Notes: generated from the letters alone by a model not told the origin. A stretch of 64,000 nucleotides of DNA from Saprospiraceae bacterium (GCA_016710585.1 JADJVN010000003.1:341478-405477), one strand, 5' to 3'. Positions 49,100-59,156 are shown, numbered from the stretch's first letter. Numbers and translations: made by a program.

Positions 49100-49570
49100 T
49101 TATTTTTTTCTGATGCTTTGCAATATCGCTATCGCAGCTTCCTCAGACTTCGCATCATCATCCGCAAAATTCAATGTGGCAAAAAAATTGGTGTGAGAGC
49201 TTTCATCAATAAATCCAAGAACAATGATTCTGTCTCCTGCTTTATATCCTTCCACATAAGCACCTTTCAATCCATTCAATTCTACAATGTCGACATCGTC
49301 CAGTTCTTCCAATTCAACTGACTTGGCTATGTCTAGAACATACTTCGTGATATTGGTATGATCTATCGAGCCATCCTCAAATGGAAATAAGCTGACCGAA
49401 ATTCCATTGCCTTGTGCAGTAAATTCATCTGCAGTATTTTTCAATACTTTGAATTTGTCGCTGAGGGTAAAAGCAATATTATAATGCTCCCACTCATAAT
49501 CCCAATCTGTCTGGCAGATCGCAAGATTAGCAACAAAAAGAAATGCTACTAAGAAACTAAATTTTTTCAT
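49100..49570 (-). CDS. Secreted protein of unknown function, 156 aa
   Basis: ATG 49570 opens a clean signal peptide (MKKFSFLVAFLFVANLAICQ), so the longer frame to 49606 is not used. The mature ~135 residues are acidic: TDWDYEWEHYNIAFTLSDKF, GNGISVSLFPFEDGSIDHTN, KGAYVEGYKAGDRIIVLGF and a C-terminal EEAAIAILQSIRK. The fold resembles small periplasmic proteins of the PsbP/DUF1795-like type, without a firm family match. A hairpin terminator follows. Confidence 0.72.
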   Translation of the reverse strand: MKKFSFLVAFLFVANLAICQTDWDYEWEHYNIAFTLSDKFKVLKNTADEFTAQGNGISVSLFPFEDGSIDHTNITKYVLDIAKSVELEELDDVDIVELNGLKGAYVEGYKAGDRIIVLGFIDESSHTNFFATLNFADDDAKSEEAAIAILQSIRKK

Positions 49571-49790
49571 TGGTTGATTTTTTAGAATTTGCTTCAAGAT
49601 AAACATTTAGACTAATTTTAGCTTTATTCAGGGGGTTAATTCATAAAAAATGGTCAAAGTCCAGAAAAATGTTTAATTTTTGGGCTATTTTCTAATTCAT
49701 TTAATCACTTTTAATCAACTTTTTTGTCAAGTAGATAGGAGCTTAAATATGAAAAAAAATAGTTTTATTCAATTAAAATGAACTTACAGA

Positions 49791-50264
49791 ATGTCAAATA
49801 AAGCGCTTATAGAAAAATATTACAGCTCATTCGCTGCTCAAGATATTGAAGGAATGCTCAGCTGTTATCATGATAATATTCAGTTTGAAGATCCAGCTTT
49901 TGGTATTTTGAAAGGAGAACGAGCCAAAAACATGTGGAGAATGTTGTTGAAAAGCAGCAAAGATGGGATTAAACTAAAATTTTCAGATATTCAAACTGAA
50001 GGAAATACAGGATCAGCAATCTGGATAGCTGAATACAATTTTAGTCGAACAGGTCGGAGGGTAGTTAATCATGTGAAAGCCAATTTTATCTTTCAAGATG
50101 GATTAATCATCAATCATAGGGATCAATTCAGTTTATATAAATGGGCAAAACAAGCCTTGGGTATGACAGGTGTATTGATCGGATGGTCCTCTTTTTTTAA
50201 GAAAAAGATGCAAAAGGGAACCAATAGTTTATTGGATAATTTTATTTTGAAAAACACGGATTAA
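49791..50264 (+). CDS. SnoaL/NTF2-like protein
   Basis: The 157-residue cytoplasmic protein has the NTF2-like opening ALIEKYYSSFAAQDIEGMLS, then CYHDNIQFEDPAFGILKGER and a C-terminal half with VKANFIFQDGLIINHRDQFS. The family includes small-molecule isomerases and many binding proteins of unknown function. The last ~35 residues (FFKKKMQKGTNSLLDNF) extend past the usual domain. It stands alone. Confidence 0.82.
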   Translation: MSNKALIEKYYSSFAAQDIEGMLSCYHDNIQFEDPAFGILKGERAKNMWRMLLKSSKDGIKLKFSDIQTEGNTGSAIWIAEYNFSRTGRRVVNHVKANFIFQDGLIINHRDQFSLYKWAKQALGMTGVLIGWSSFFKKKMQKGTNSLLDNFILKNTD

Positions 50265-50349
50265 TCTATTTTCAATTTTGTCAAGATAGTATATTTAAAA
50301 TAGTGTATTTTAGATAAGTCGAGTATTTTTTCTTTAAATATAAATCCAC

Positions 50350-50357
50350 TACATTTG
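50350..50357 (+). promoter_or_regulatory. Candidate -7 box for the mutL operon
   Basis: TACATTTG (TANNTTTG) lies 115 nt before the mutL ATG, with a T-rich stretch at the -33 distance (50327-50330). It would drive mutL and the following rhomboid and EEP genes. Confidence 0.42.
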
Positions 50358-50472
50358 CCATGAAATTATTATCTGAAAGATAAAAAATTAGTATTTTATT
50401 GAAAGGTGGTATTGAAGTGGAAAGTCGTTTTTTGTTGAAACAATAGTACATCAAATTCTATTACATTAATTC

Positions 50473-52257
50473 ATGTCAAAGCATATACAACTTTTACCAG
50501 ATTCTGTGGTCAATCAAATAGCTGCTGGAGAAGTTATCCAGCGCCCTGCATCAGTGGTAAAAGAACTAATGGACAATGCATTGGATTCTGGAGCTACTAG
50601 CATCAAGCTTATCATAAAGGAAGCTGGTAAGACATTAATTCAAGTCAATGATAATGGCTGTGGAATGAATCCAATTGATGCTAGAATGTGTTTTGAACGA
50701 CATGCCACCTCAAAAATAAGATCAGCAGATGATCTCTTCAAAATTCAAACCATGGGGTTTCGAGGAGAAGCCTTAGCCTCAATAGCTGCAGTTTCACAGG
50801 TTGAATTAAAAACTAAAAGAGCAGAAGATGAACTCGGGACGAAAATAATAATAGCCGATTCAAAATTGAAATCTCAGGAACCTTGCTCAAGTTCTAATGG
50901 CACTCAAATTATAGTCCAACATCTGTTTTATTCTGTCCCGGCAAGGAAAAAGTTTTTAAAAACAGATACAGTCGAGTCGCGCCATATTCACGATGAGTTC
51001 ATCCAGCAAGCATTGGCAAATCCACATATTCAATACAGCTATTTCAATAATGATCAAGAAGTGTATAATCTCTCTTCTGGTAGTCTGAAACAAAGGGTTG
51101 TCAGTATTTTTGGCAAGAAATATAGTGATGAAATATTACCAGTAGAACAAGAGACAGACCTATTACAGATAAGAGGATTTGTAGGTAAGCCTGAGATTGC
51201 AAAAAAGTCAAGAGGTGAACAATATTTATTCGTCAATGGTCGCTATTTTAAAAGCCCTTATATGCTGCACGCTGTCCAATCAGCATACCAAGAATTGATA
51301 GCTGAAGGGCTGTATCCTTTTGCTATTTTATTTATTGATATCGATCCATCACAGATTGATATCAATGTACATCCTACAAAGCATGAGATTAAATTTGAAG
51401 AAGAACGTTTGATTTATAATTTTTTAAAAGTAGCAGTTAAACATGCCATCGGAAAATTTACAATAACCCCACAGTTGGATTTTGAAAATTCAAATCCAGG
51501 TGTAGAAAAATTAATTACACATCAAGGCTCCAATTCTAATTTTTCAAATCAAAGAGTAGTTAGTTCGAATGCAGGAAGTAAAGCAAGCTGGGAAGATTTA
51601 GCTTTTCCAAAACAAAGTTCGCAGAAATATTCTCAAGCCTTATTTAATCCTTTTACCGAAGAAAAAAATAATGAACTTCAGTTATCTTCAGATAAAAAAG
51701 TTCAAGCTATTCAGATACACAATAGTTATATCATATTTCCATCAGCTGCAGGTTATGTTATCATCGATCAGCAATCTGCACATGAACGAATATTGTATGA
51801 ACAGTACAAAAAAATAATTAAATCTCAATCTGCAACACATCAAAAACTATTGTTTCCAGAAACCCTGCATCTATCTGGTCCAGATGTGATGCTCATGAAA
51901 GAGATTATGCCATCGCTCAATGAATTGGGCTTTACTATTGAGGAGTTTGGTGGAGATTCTTTTATTATTCATGGTGGACCTAGTTTCTTAGATGGCAAAC
52001 ATAATGAAAAAGACTTGGTGATGAAAGTTTTAGATCAGTATAAGTCAAATGTTGAATTTCAACTAGGTATTGAAGAGTCGATAGCGAGGTCAATCTCAAT
52101 CTCATGTAGCAATAAACGTGGAACTGTCTTGCAAGACGAAGAAATTCAATTGTTGATTGAACAGTTATTCTCCTGTGAAGTTCCCTATACAAGTCCCACT
52201 GGACATAAATGTTATTTATCCATTAGTCTTGAAGAAATTCAAGCGAAATTATTTTAA
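50473..52257 (+). CDS. mutL: DNA mismatch repair protein MutL
   Basis: The 594-residue protein has an N-terminal GHKL ATPase (~1-330) with VNQIAAGEVIQRPASVVKEL (catalytic-type Glu), DNALDSGA, DNGCGM and MGFRGEALASIAAV. A linker of ~70 residues and a C-terminal dimerisation domain follow. The C-terminal metal site is atypical: IIDQQSAHERILYE replaces the usual DQHAxxE pattern, and the other two motifs read SCSNKRG and SPTGHKC. The nicking activity of this copy is therefore doubtful. It starts a run of genes with very short gaps to pth. Confidence 0.95.
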   Translation: MSKHIQLLPDSVVNQIAAGEVIQRPASVVKELMDNALDSGATSIKLIIKEAGKTLIQVNDNGCGMNPIDARMCFERHATSKIRSADDLFKIQTMGFRGEALASIAAVSQVELKTKRAEDELGTKIIIADSKLKSQEPCSSSNGTQIIVQHLFYSVPARKKFLKTDTVESRHIHDEFIQQALANPHIQYSYFNNDQEVYNLSSGSLKQRVVSIFGKKYSDEILPVEQETDLLQIRGFVGKPEIAKKSRGEQYLFVNGRYFKSPYMLHAVQSAYQELIAEGLYPFAILFIDIDPSQIDINVHPTKHEIKFEEERLIYNFLKVAVKHAIGKFTITPQLDFENSNPGVEKLITHQGSNSNFSNQRVVSSNAGSKASWEDLAFPKQSSQKYSQALFNPFTEEKNNELQLSSDKKVQAIQIHNSYIIFPSAAGYVIIDQQSAHERILYEQYKKIIKSQSATHQKLLFPETLHLSGPDVMLMKEIMPSLNELGFTIEEFGGDSFIIHGGPSFLDGKHNEKDLVMKVLDQYKSNVEFQLGIEESIARSISISCSNKRGTVLQDEEIQLLIEQLFSCEVPYTSPTGHKCYLSISLEEIQAKLF

Positions 52258-52260
52258 AAA

Positions 52261-52866
52261 ATGCAAATCACAGAGGCCGTTAAGCATTTATTGATAATAA
52301 ACGTACTGGTATTTTTAGCCACGTTTACTATTTTCAATGAACAATATTTAAATTATGCTCTATATTATCCAGAGACACCAAAATTTAGAATTTGGCAGGT
52401 GATTACCCATTTATTTTTGCATGGCAATCCTAGTCATCTACTTTTCAATATGCTCTCATTATTTTTTATCGGGCCAGTATTGGAGAATAGACTTGGTACA
52501 AGAAGATTTATAATATTTTATTTTGTAGCTGGAATAGGTGGCGCACTCTTACACATCCTTTATAAATATATTGTCATCCATTATATAGGAGGAGACATCA
52601 GTACAGCATATATACCTGCATTAGGGGCTAGTGGCGCTATCAATGGACTATTTATCGCACTCGCCTATTTATATCCAAATATGGAATTTATGATGATGTT
52701 TATTCCTATCCCTATTAAAGCTAAGTATCTTGCTATATTTACTATCGCAGCAGATTTTCTATGGGGCATGAGTGGATATCAAACAGGAATTGGACATTTT
52801 GCACATCTTGGAGGAGCTTTATTTGGGTTTTTGTTGATAGTATATTGGACAAAAAAAGGAGCATAG
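52261..52866 (+). CDS. Rhomboid-family intramembrane serine protease (first)
   Basis: The 201-residue protein has six membrane helices. The catalytic Ser is in GASGAINGLF and the partner His in HFAHLGGALFG; the helix-2 motif HLFLHGNPSHLLFNM is intact. Rhomboids cleave transmembrane segments. The gene starts 3 bp after mutL and is followed by a second rhomboid with a 1-bp gap. It probably depends on the mutL promoter. Confidence 0.93.
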   Translation: MQITEAVKHLLIINVLVFLATFTIFNEQYLNYALYYPETPKFRIWQVITHLFLHGNPSHLLFNMLSLFFIGPVLENRLGTRRFIIFYFVAGIGGALLHILYKYIVIHYIGGDISTAYIPALGASGAINGLFIALAYLYPNMEFMMMFIPIPIKAKYLAIFTIAADFLWGMSGYQTGIGHFAHLGGALFGFLLIVYWTKKGA

Positions 52867-52867
52867 A

Positions 52868-53746
52868 ATGTTTCAAGAAATTTGGAAAGATATCCGTTAT
52901 CAAATCCGTACTGGCAATATATGGACTAGGGTAATCGTGCTGTGTGTTATCGTTTTTCTAATAGTCAATCTCCTTAAATCCTATTTTACATTCACTAATG
53001 GCGGAATACCATCAGAGGAATATCGCAGTATATTGGAGAAAATAAGCATCTCTTCATATTGGTGGAATAATATCAAATTTCCATGGGTGTGGTTGACTCA
53101 TATTTTTGTTCATGAAGGATTTTTTCATCTTCTATGGAATATGATATTTTTATATTGGGTATCACAAATTGTAGATGATCTAATTGGAAAAAATCATTCA
53201 GTTTATATATTTTTTGAAGGGGCTATAGTTGGCGGATTATTTTTTTTATTGAGCACCATGTTATTACCTTGGTATTCTTCTTCTTTTTCCAATATTGCTT
53301 TTGGCGCTTCAGCTGCCGTAACTGCATTATTATTTGCTGCAGCTACAATTGCTCCTGATTACAATATTCGACTTTTGATTATTGGAAATATTTCATTAAA
53401 ATATGTTGCCTTGGCAATATTGTTATTGGATTTATTATTTGCATTTCAAAATTCAAATAGTGGAGGTCACTTTGCACATATTGGAGGCGCTTTCATGGGT
53501 TGGCTTTATATTTATTTATTGCGCAGTGGTGTGAAGATGAATTTTTTACAAAACTTTTCTTTTGAACCAAAACCCAAGCCTAAAAAAACCATAGTGAGAA
53601 GAATGCCTCCGCGAGAGATCCCAAAGCAGAAAATAGAAATTTTAGAGGAAGATGAATTAGATAGAATATTGGATAAAATAAAAAGTAAAGGTATTCAGAG
53701 TTTGTCAGCTTCGGAGAAAGAATTTTTAGATAGAAAAAGTAAATAA
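52868..53746 (+). CDS. Rhomboid-family intramembrane serine protease (second), with C-terminal extension
   Basis: The 292-residue protein has the rhomboid core with HIFVHEGFFHLLWNM, the catalytic Ser in FGASAAVTALLF and the His in HFAHIGGAFMG. It carries an extra ~80-residue cytoplasmic tail rich in Lys and Pro (EPKPKPKKTIVRRMPP), ending in an acidic helix (LEEDELDRILDKIKSKG). It is paralogous to the preceding gene. The tail suggests a distinct substrate or partner. Confidence 0.92.
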   Translation: MFQEIWKDIRYQIRTGNIWTRVIVLCVIVFLIVNLLKSYFTFTNGGIPSEEYRSILEKISISSYWWNNIKFPWVWLTHIFVHEGFFHLLWNMIFLYWVSQIVDDLIGKNHSVYIFFEGAIVGGLFFLLSTMLLPWYSSSFSNIAFGASAAVTALLFAAATIAPDYNIRLLIIGNISLKYVALAILLLDLLFAFQNSNSGGHFAHIGGAFMGWLYIYLLRSGVKMNFLQNFSFEPKPKPKKTIVRRMPPREIPKQKIEILEEDELDRILDKIKSKGIQSLSASEKEFLDRKSK

Positions 53747-53747
53747 A

Positions 53748-54797
53748 ATGTTACAATTTCTTTTTTCACTAAATATCGTTTGGTCTTTTGTTTGTATTTT
53801 ATTGTATATAATTGTTGGTGCTGATCCAAGAACTTTTTGGTTATTTTCTATTTCAAGTATCTTGATTCCAATTGTATTTATTTTAAATATTTTAATCATA
53901 TTATTTTGGTTGGTATTTAAATGGAAATATGCAGTTCTTTCATTAATAACATTGGTTTTTGGATATAGCCATTTTACAAAACTTTTAGTTTTTGAAGCAG
54001 ATAAGATTACAGAGAAATGTAAGTCTCACAGTTTTAATTTGATGACATTTAATATTTATGGTTTGAAGAATATTAAAATTAGCTCAGAACAAACTAAAGA
54101 AATAAACAAGACGAAATTTATTTCATTTTTGCGAAAATATAATCCCGATATTTTATGCGTCCAAGAGGACAATTTTTATGCAGACGCGATTATTAATAAG
54201 ACAGAAATATTTCCTTATTTTCACTATGAACCTTCTCACGCTACTGCGATTTATACTAAGTTCCCTATTCTTGACAAAGGTTTTTTAGATTTTGGAACTG
54301 TGACCAATAGTTGTGTTTGGGTAGATGTATTGGCCAATGGAAAAAAAATTCGCATTTACAGTGTTCACCTGGCTTCTAATAGAGTATCTGTGGATGTAGA
54401 AAAAATTACAGATAATACTGAAGAAAAAAGTAATGAAAAATTTTCTATTATAAAAAGAATGTTTGTCAATTACAGACGAAACTCTATTCATCGAGCTAAG
54501 CAGTCTGAATTATTGGTAAAACATTTTCAAAATATAAATTACCCATTCATCATTTGTGGTGATCTCAATGATACGCCATTTTCATATTCCTATGAGCAAT
54601 TGGAACAATACTGTAATGATAGTTTTCTAGAATGTGGTGATGGATTGGGAAGTACCTATGTAGGTGCATTGCCAGGCTTAAGAATAGACTATGTATTAGG
54701 AGATATAAAATCAATAGAATTTTGTTCACATAAAGTTTTGCCTTCTACATTCTCTGATCATAATCCAGTTTATGTAAGATTGTATTCTAAAATTTAG
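53748..54797 (+). CDS. Membrane-anchored endonuclease/exonuclease/phosphatase-family protein
   Basis: The 349-residue protein has an N-terminal segment of two to three membrane helices (~1-85), then an EEP domain: SFNLMTFNIYGLKN, DILCVQEDNF (metal Glu), RIYSVHLASNR, FIICGDLNDTPFSYSYE and the C-terminal TFSDHNPVYV Asp-His. Family members hydrolyse phosphodiester or phosphoester bonds in lipids or nucleic acids; the periplasmic orientation of the domain is inferred. It is co-transcribed with the rhomboids (1-bp gap). Confidence 0.88.
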   Translation: MLQFLFSLNIVWSFVCILLYIIVGADPRTFWLFSISSILIPIVFILNILIILFWLVFKWKYAVLSLITLVFGYSHFTKLLVFEADKITEKCKSHSFNLMTFNIYGLKNIKISSEQTKEINKTKFISFLRKYNPDILCVQEDNFYADAIINKTEIFPYFHYEPSHATAIYTKFPILDKGFLDFGTVTNSCVWVDVLANGKKIRIYSVHLASNRVSVDVEKITDNTEEKSNEKFSIIKRMFVNYRRNSIHRAKQSELLVKHFQNINYPFIICGDLNDTPFSYSYEQLEQYCNDSFLECGDGLGSTYVGALPGLRIDYVLGDIKSIEFCSHKVLPSTFSDHNPVYVRLYSKI

Positions 54798-54854
54798 CTG
54801 ATTAAAGATGAAATTGTTTGATAAATTTATAAATATAAATAATTCAATTGCGAA

Positions 54855-55430
54855 ATGAAATATTTAATTGTTGGATTAGGAAATATTGGTGAGGAATATG
54901 TCGACACAAGACATAATATTGGATTCAAAGTTGTAGAGAATATAGCTGCAAAGTTTGATGTAAAATTTTCACCAAACACTCTAGCATCAACTGCAGAATT
55001 TCGGCATAAAGGAAAAACTATCATCTTGATTAAACCGAGTACGTATATGAACCTCAGCGGGAAGGCGGTCAGATACTATATGGAGAAGGAAAAAATTGAG
55101 AAGTCAAATTTATTTATTGTAGTTGATGATCTTCATATTCCATACGGTACAATTCGTGTAAGACCAAATGGTTCAGATGCTGGTCACAATGGTTTGAAGG
55201 ATATCACAGCTATCTTAAATACAAGTGAATATCCTCGTGTTCGAGTTGGAATAGGGAGTGAGTTTCCAAAAGGAAGACAAGTAGAATTTGTATTGGGAAA
55301 ATGGAATCGTTCGGAAAAGGAGAAATTGCAAGAGTTAGTTGATCTTTCTTCTGATGTATGTATTAGCTTTTGCCTAGCGGGATTAGGTCACACTATGAAT
55401 ACTTTCAATTCAAAAAAAATAGAACTTTAA
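54855..55430 (+). CDS. pth: Peptidyl-tRNA hydrolase
   Basis: A 191-residue enzyme that frees tRNA from stalled peptidyl-tRNA. Motifs: VGLGNIGEEYVDTRHNIGF (catalytic His region; usual GNPG is GNIG here), KPSTYMNLSGKAVRYY, VVDDLHIPYGTIRVRPNGS (usual DDLD is DDLH) and GHNGLKDITAIL. The C-terminal FVLGKWNRSEKEKL is conserved. Length is normal. Confidence 0.94.
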   Translation: MKYLIVGLGNIGEEYVDTRHNIGFKVVENIAAKFDVKFSPNTLASTAEFRHKGKTIILIKPSTYMNLSGKAVRYYMEKEKIEKSNLFIVVDDLHIPYGTIRVRPNGSDAGHNGLKDITAILNTSEYPRVRVGIGSEFPKGRQVEFVLGKWNRSEKEKLQELVDLSSDVCISFCLAGLGHTMNTFNSKKIEL

Positions 55431-55472
55431 TAGAACTGTAATAATGTAGAATTAAGATTAATTTGAGCATAA

Positions 55473-57365
55473 TCAATAAGCTCTTACATCTTGTTTCTCC
55501 ATAAAATTGATAAAAGAAATATTGACTACTTTATTTCCTCCAGGAGTTGGATAATTTCCAGAAAAATACCAATCTCCAGAATGATTTGGACATGATTTAT
55601 GAAGTCCTTCTAATGATTGAAATATTACAGAAACAGGAATTTTAATATCTTTTGGAGTTAGTAATTTGGCAATTTTATCTGAAATCTCCTTATCAGTAAA
55701 TCGATCATATAATTCAATTAATTCATTTTTGAGATGGAGCTCATTATTGGCTCTACGCGCTAGACAACGGTCATAAGTTTCTTCTAAAAGATGTTCTTGA
55801 TTGTTATCAAGTAAAAGCTCTACCAAAGCTGTAAACGCAACAAATTTGCTGAGTTGAGACATATCGATACCATAACAGTCAGGATATCTTATTTGTGGTG
55901 CAGAGGAAACGATCACGATTTTCTTTGGGTGTAGTGTATTGAGGATTCTAATTATACTTTCCTTCAAAGTTGTTCCCCTAACAATAGAATCATCCAAGAC
56001 AACTAATGTATCGACATCATTTTGAACTAAACCATAAGTGACATCATAAACATGAGAGACCAAACCACCTCTTATTTGGTCATTTGCAATGAAAGTTCTC
56101 ATTTTATCATCTTTTACGATGAGATTTTCAAATCGAGGTTTTTGATATAGAATAGATTTTATTTTATCTATATCTTCAAGATTTTTGAGACTGCGTATCT
56201 TCTCTTCTTTTTGAACATTCAGATAGTCATCTATTGCTTCAGAAAGTCCAATGAATGCAGTTTGGCTGGTATTTGGTATATAAGTAAATACAGTGTGTGT
56301 GAGATTACCTTCTATTTCTTCAATAATAGCTTCTGCTAGTTCTTTACCCAGATGTTTACGCTCTTGGTAGATGTCTCTATCATTTCCTCTTGAAAAATAA
56401 ATTCTTTCAAATGTGCATGATTTCTTTGGTTTTTCTTCTAATACTTCAATTTCTCCTACAGTGCCATTTTTCTTTATGATCAAAGCAGTACCAGGAGTGA
56501 TTTCTTGAACTTTTGAAAAGGGAACTTCAAGTGCAGTCATCAATGCAGGTCTCTCCGACGCTACAGCGACTATTTCATCATCCTGGTAATAAAAAGCAGG
56601 ACGAATTCCATTTGGGTCTCGCAAGACAAAGGCATCTCCATGACCAATCATTCCAGCCATCACGTATCCACCATCAAATTTCCTACAAGCCTTCTGTAAA
56701 ATGCGACAGATATCTAAATTTTCAAATATCAGTGGATTAATCTGTTCTCTGGAATAACCTTCTGGTTTATACCAATCAAATAATTGTTGAACTTCTTCAT
56801 CTAGAAAATGTCCTATCTTTTCTAAAACTGTTATTGTATCAGATTTTAACTTTGGGTATTGTCCCAAACTTACCAACTTGTCAAACAATTCTTGAATATT
56901 GGTCAAATTAAAATTTCCAGCTAAAACCAAGCTTCTGCTGATCCAATTGTTTTCTCTAATGAAAGGATGAACTGTTTCGATGCTATTGTCACCATGAGTA
57001 CCATATCTTAAATGTCCTAGTAAAAGTTCACCCATAAATGGTTTATGTGTCTTCAACCAATGCGCATCATGAGTCTGTTCAGGTGTAAGATCCTTAAAGT
57101 GTGAAAACACAGATTCAAATAGCGCTTGTAAATAATTGGGAGCATTGGATCGCTTTCTGGAAATATACTTATTACCGGGTTTTATGTCAAGTTTTATTGT
57201 AGCAATCCCAGCACCATCTTGACCTCTATTGCGTTGTTTTTGCATGAGCAATTGCAACTTTTGAAGACCATAAAAGCTCGTCCCATACTTATTTTCGTAA
57301 TAATCAAGTGGTTTCAGTAATCTTACTAAAGCCAATCCGCATTCATGGTTGATTTTATCTGACAT
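55473..57365 (-). CDS. Amidophosphoribosyltransferase, long PurF-type
   Basis: The 630-residue protein has an N-terminal Ntn-type glutaminase (nucleophile Cys after MSDKINHE; then RGQDGAGIATI, GHLRYGTHG) and a C-terminal phosphoribosyltransferase domain with VVLDDSIVRGTTLKESIIRI. Canonical PurF is about 470-510 residues. This ~630-residue version has long inserts and a C-terminal GDWYFSGNYPTPGGNKVVN tail, as in the long form seen in Bacteroidota. The product is 5-phosphoribosylamine for purine synthesis, but a second, shorter PurF often exists, so the exact role is open. Monocistronic. Confidence 0.88.
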   Translation of the reverse strand: MSDKINHECGLALVRLLKPLDYYENKYGTSFYGLQKLQLLMQKQRNRGQDGAGIATIKLDIKPGNKYISRKRSNAPNYLQALFESVFSHFKDLTPEQTHDAHWLKTHKPFMGELLLGHLRYGTHGDNSIETVHPFIRENNWISRSLVLAGNFNLTNIQELFDKLVSLGQYPKLKSDTITVLEKIGHFLDEEVQQLFDWYKPEGYSREQINPLIFENLDICRILQKACRKFDGGYVMAGMIGHGDAFVLRDPNGIRPAFYYQDDEIVAVASERPALMTALEVPFSKVQEITPGTALIIKKNGTVGEIEVLEEKPKKSCTFERIYFSRGNDRDIYQERKHLGKELAEAIIEEIEGNLTHTVFTYIPNTSQTAFIGLSEAIDDYLNVQKEEKIRSLKNLEDIDKIKSILYQKPRFENLIVKDDKMRTFIANDQIRGGLVSHVYDVTYGLVQNDVDTLVVLDDSIVRGTTLKESIIRILNTLHPKKIVIVSSAPQIRYPDCYGIDMSQLSKFVAFTALVELLLDNNQEHLLEETYDRCLARRANNELHLKNELIELYDRFTDKEISDKIAKLLTPKDIKIPVSVIFQSLEGLHKSCPNHSGDWYFSGNYPTPGGNKVVNISFINFMEKQDVRAY

Positions 57366-57383
57366 AATTCTAATTCCCTAATA

Positions 57384-57391
57384 CAAAGGTA
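57384..57391 (-). promoter_or_regulatory. Candidate -7 box for the purF-type gene
   Basis: TACCTTTG on the minus strand, a perfect and common form of TANNTTTG, lies 19 nt before the ATG at 57365. No convincing -33 is seen. Confidence 0.5.
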
Positions 57392-57444
57392 CGAGATTAT
57401 ATCAATACAGGAAGCGATTTTAACATTGTAACAACAATAACGGA

Positions 57445-59053
57445 TCAAGATTTGACCAATTTCCAATGTTTTCTTCCAAGTGTGCTTTGTGCTATATTTA
57501 AAATATAGATCCCTGGAGGATACTTGGCCATGGAAAGGCGATAATTCCCATCAATGGTAATACTATTATTGTTTACAATTTTTCCATCTGATGTAATCAA
57601 CTGCAAACTACATTTTGGTATCACATTCTTGCTTTTCAATATATATTCTTTTGTAGAAGGATCATAAACTAATTGAATGTTCTCAACGATATTATCTTGA
57701 ATAATGGTAGGGGTACAAGATTCTATGAATTCGTTTTGTATTGTTTGAATTTGAACAGATGTTGAATTAGAATTTAGAACAATATCTTGAATATTAAGTT
57801 TGTCATCATCAAAAAATTCAACGGGATCTTTCGTTACATTAAATCGAAAAGAGTCTTCACAGAACCCATAATTTTGAAAATGAAATGTGGCAATACTCAC
57901 GATATTTTCTACATCATTATTTGGTTTTGCAAAGAGCACCATGGTTCTATTTGATGCATTAAATATCGAAGAAGCAGAAGATGCAATACTGAAGTTTTTG
58001 AAGCGATCCCACGACAATACAGTATTTTTTTCTGGAATTGCATTGGAAGCATTAATCCTAGCAGAAGCATATCCTTCTAAACCATTTGTCACAGGTCGTT
58101 GACCGGCTAATATGAAATTACCATTGGAAATGTTGAAATCTTCCAAATTCATTTCGGCAGAATAGTTGCGCCATGTTCGTAGATTTAAGTCATCATCAAT
58201 CATAGTAATTAAAATTGGTCCTGTGTCAGATCTTCCTACGACGGCTTGAACAGCAAGGTGGATGTTTACACTATTAGTTTTTAGAAAAATTCTCCAAGGG
58301 CGAAATCGAGTAGTTTTATTTTTGATCGAAAAATTGAATTTTTTTTGAAGAAATGATATTTTTGTTTTCATCTAATTTAACTAGAGAAATGTCTTTATTT
58401 AATTCATTTTCCAAGTCATGTGTTCCTGCTAAAATTAAATTATTTTGATTGCTTATGCTTGCTTTCCACAGCTTACATGATTTTAAAGAATCATTAGAAT
58501 ATATTTTTTTGGATTTCAATATTTCGCCATTCATATCGAGATCGATGAGATAACTGACTCCATAAGATGAACAAATCAAAGTCAAGATATTATTATGAAT
58601 TAATAGGTCTCCTTGATCTATAGATAGGATTCCAGTAAGTGATTTGCACCATTGAATATTTTGAGTAGAGGTGGCATATTTAATGAGATGAATATTTGGA
58701 GGTGAAAAGTCGAATTGAGATCCTGTACACAATAAATATAAATCAGTACCATTAAGAATGGATTTTAGACAAGCTATTTTTTGTCCTTCAATGGTCAATG
58801 CTTTGGAGTTGATTATTTCTGATTTTGTGTTGACTTCATTTATTAACAGGCCACTTTCTTTAAATAGGTCTTGCGTAATAAAATTAGAAACAAAATAACT
58901 TGTAGCTGCAATAGGCAACAAACTGGAATTTGAATGTGAAGATACAATTTCTGAAATACTTACTTCTGGTTTATATGACCTTTGAAAAGATTGACAAAAT
59001 AATGTCGTCGCAATGAAAGAAAGATAAAATAGAACTTTGAACTTGTGTTCCAT
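57445..59053 (-). pseudogene. Secreted T9SS type A protein split by one frameshift
   Basis: The first part (59053-58316) has a signal peptide (LFYLSFIATTLFCQ) and beta-rich segments on the theme SLTGILSIDQGDLLIHNN. It ends in IQFFDQK. The second part (58371-57445) continues with FRPWRIFLKTNSVNIHLAVQ and ends in a type A sorting domain (SMAKYPPGIYILNIAQ). Removing one A from the A5 run (plus-strand T5, 58319-58323) joins them in frame, giving about 535 residues. The central region resembles repeats of secreted proteins that narrate per-item data (PITNGLEGYASARI-like). No enzymatic domain is visible. Confidence 0.8.
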
Positions 59054-59070
59054 ATATTTTAGATTTGCGA

Positions 59071-59078
59071 CAAATATA
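59071..59078 (-). promoter_or_regulatory. Candidate -7 box for the 57.4-59.1 kb gene
   Basis: TATATTTG on the minus strand lies 18 nt before the ATG at 59053. Confidence 0.45.
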
Positions 59079-59156
59079 ATGAAGCTTTGCGCAAAGTCTG
59101 ATACTTTTTATTTGCAAATTTGGGTATATTATTTTGATGTATTCACATTAGACAAT

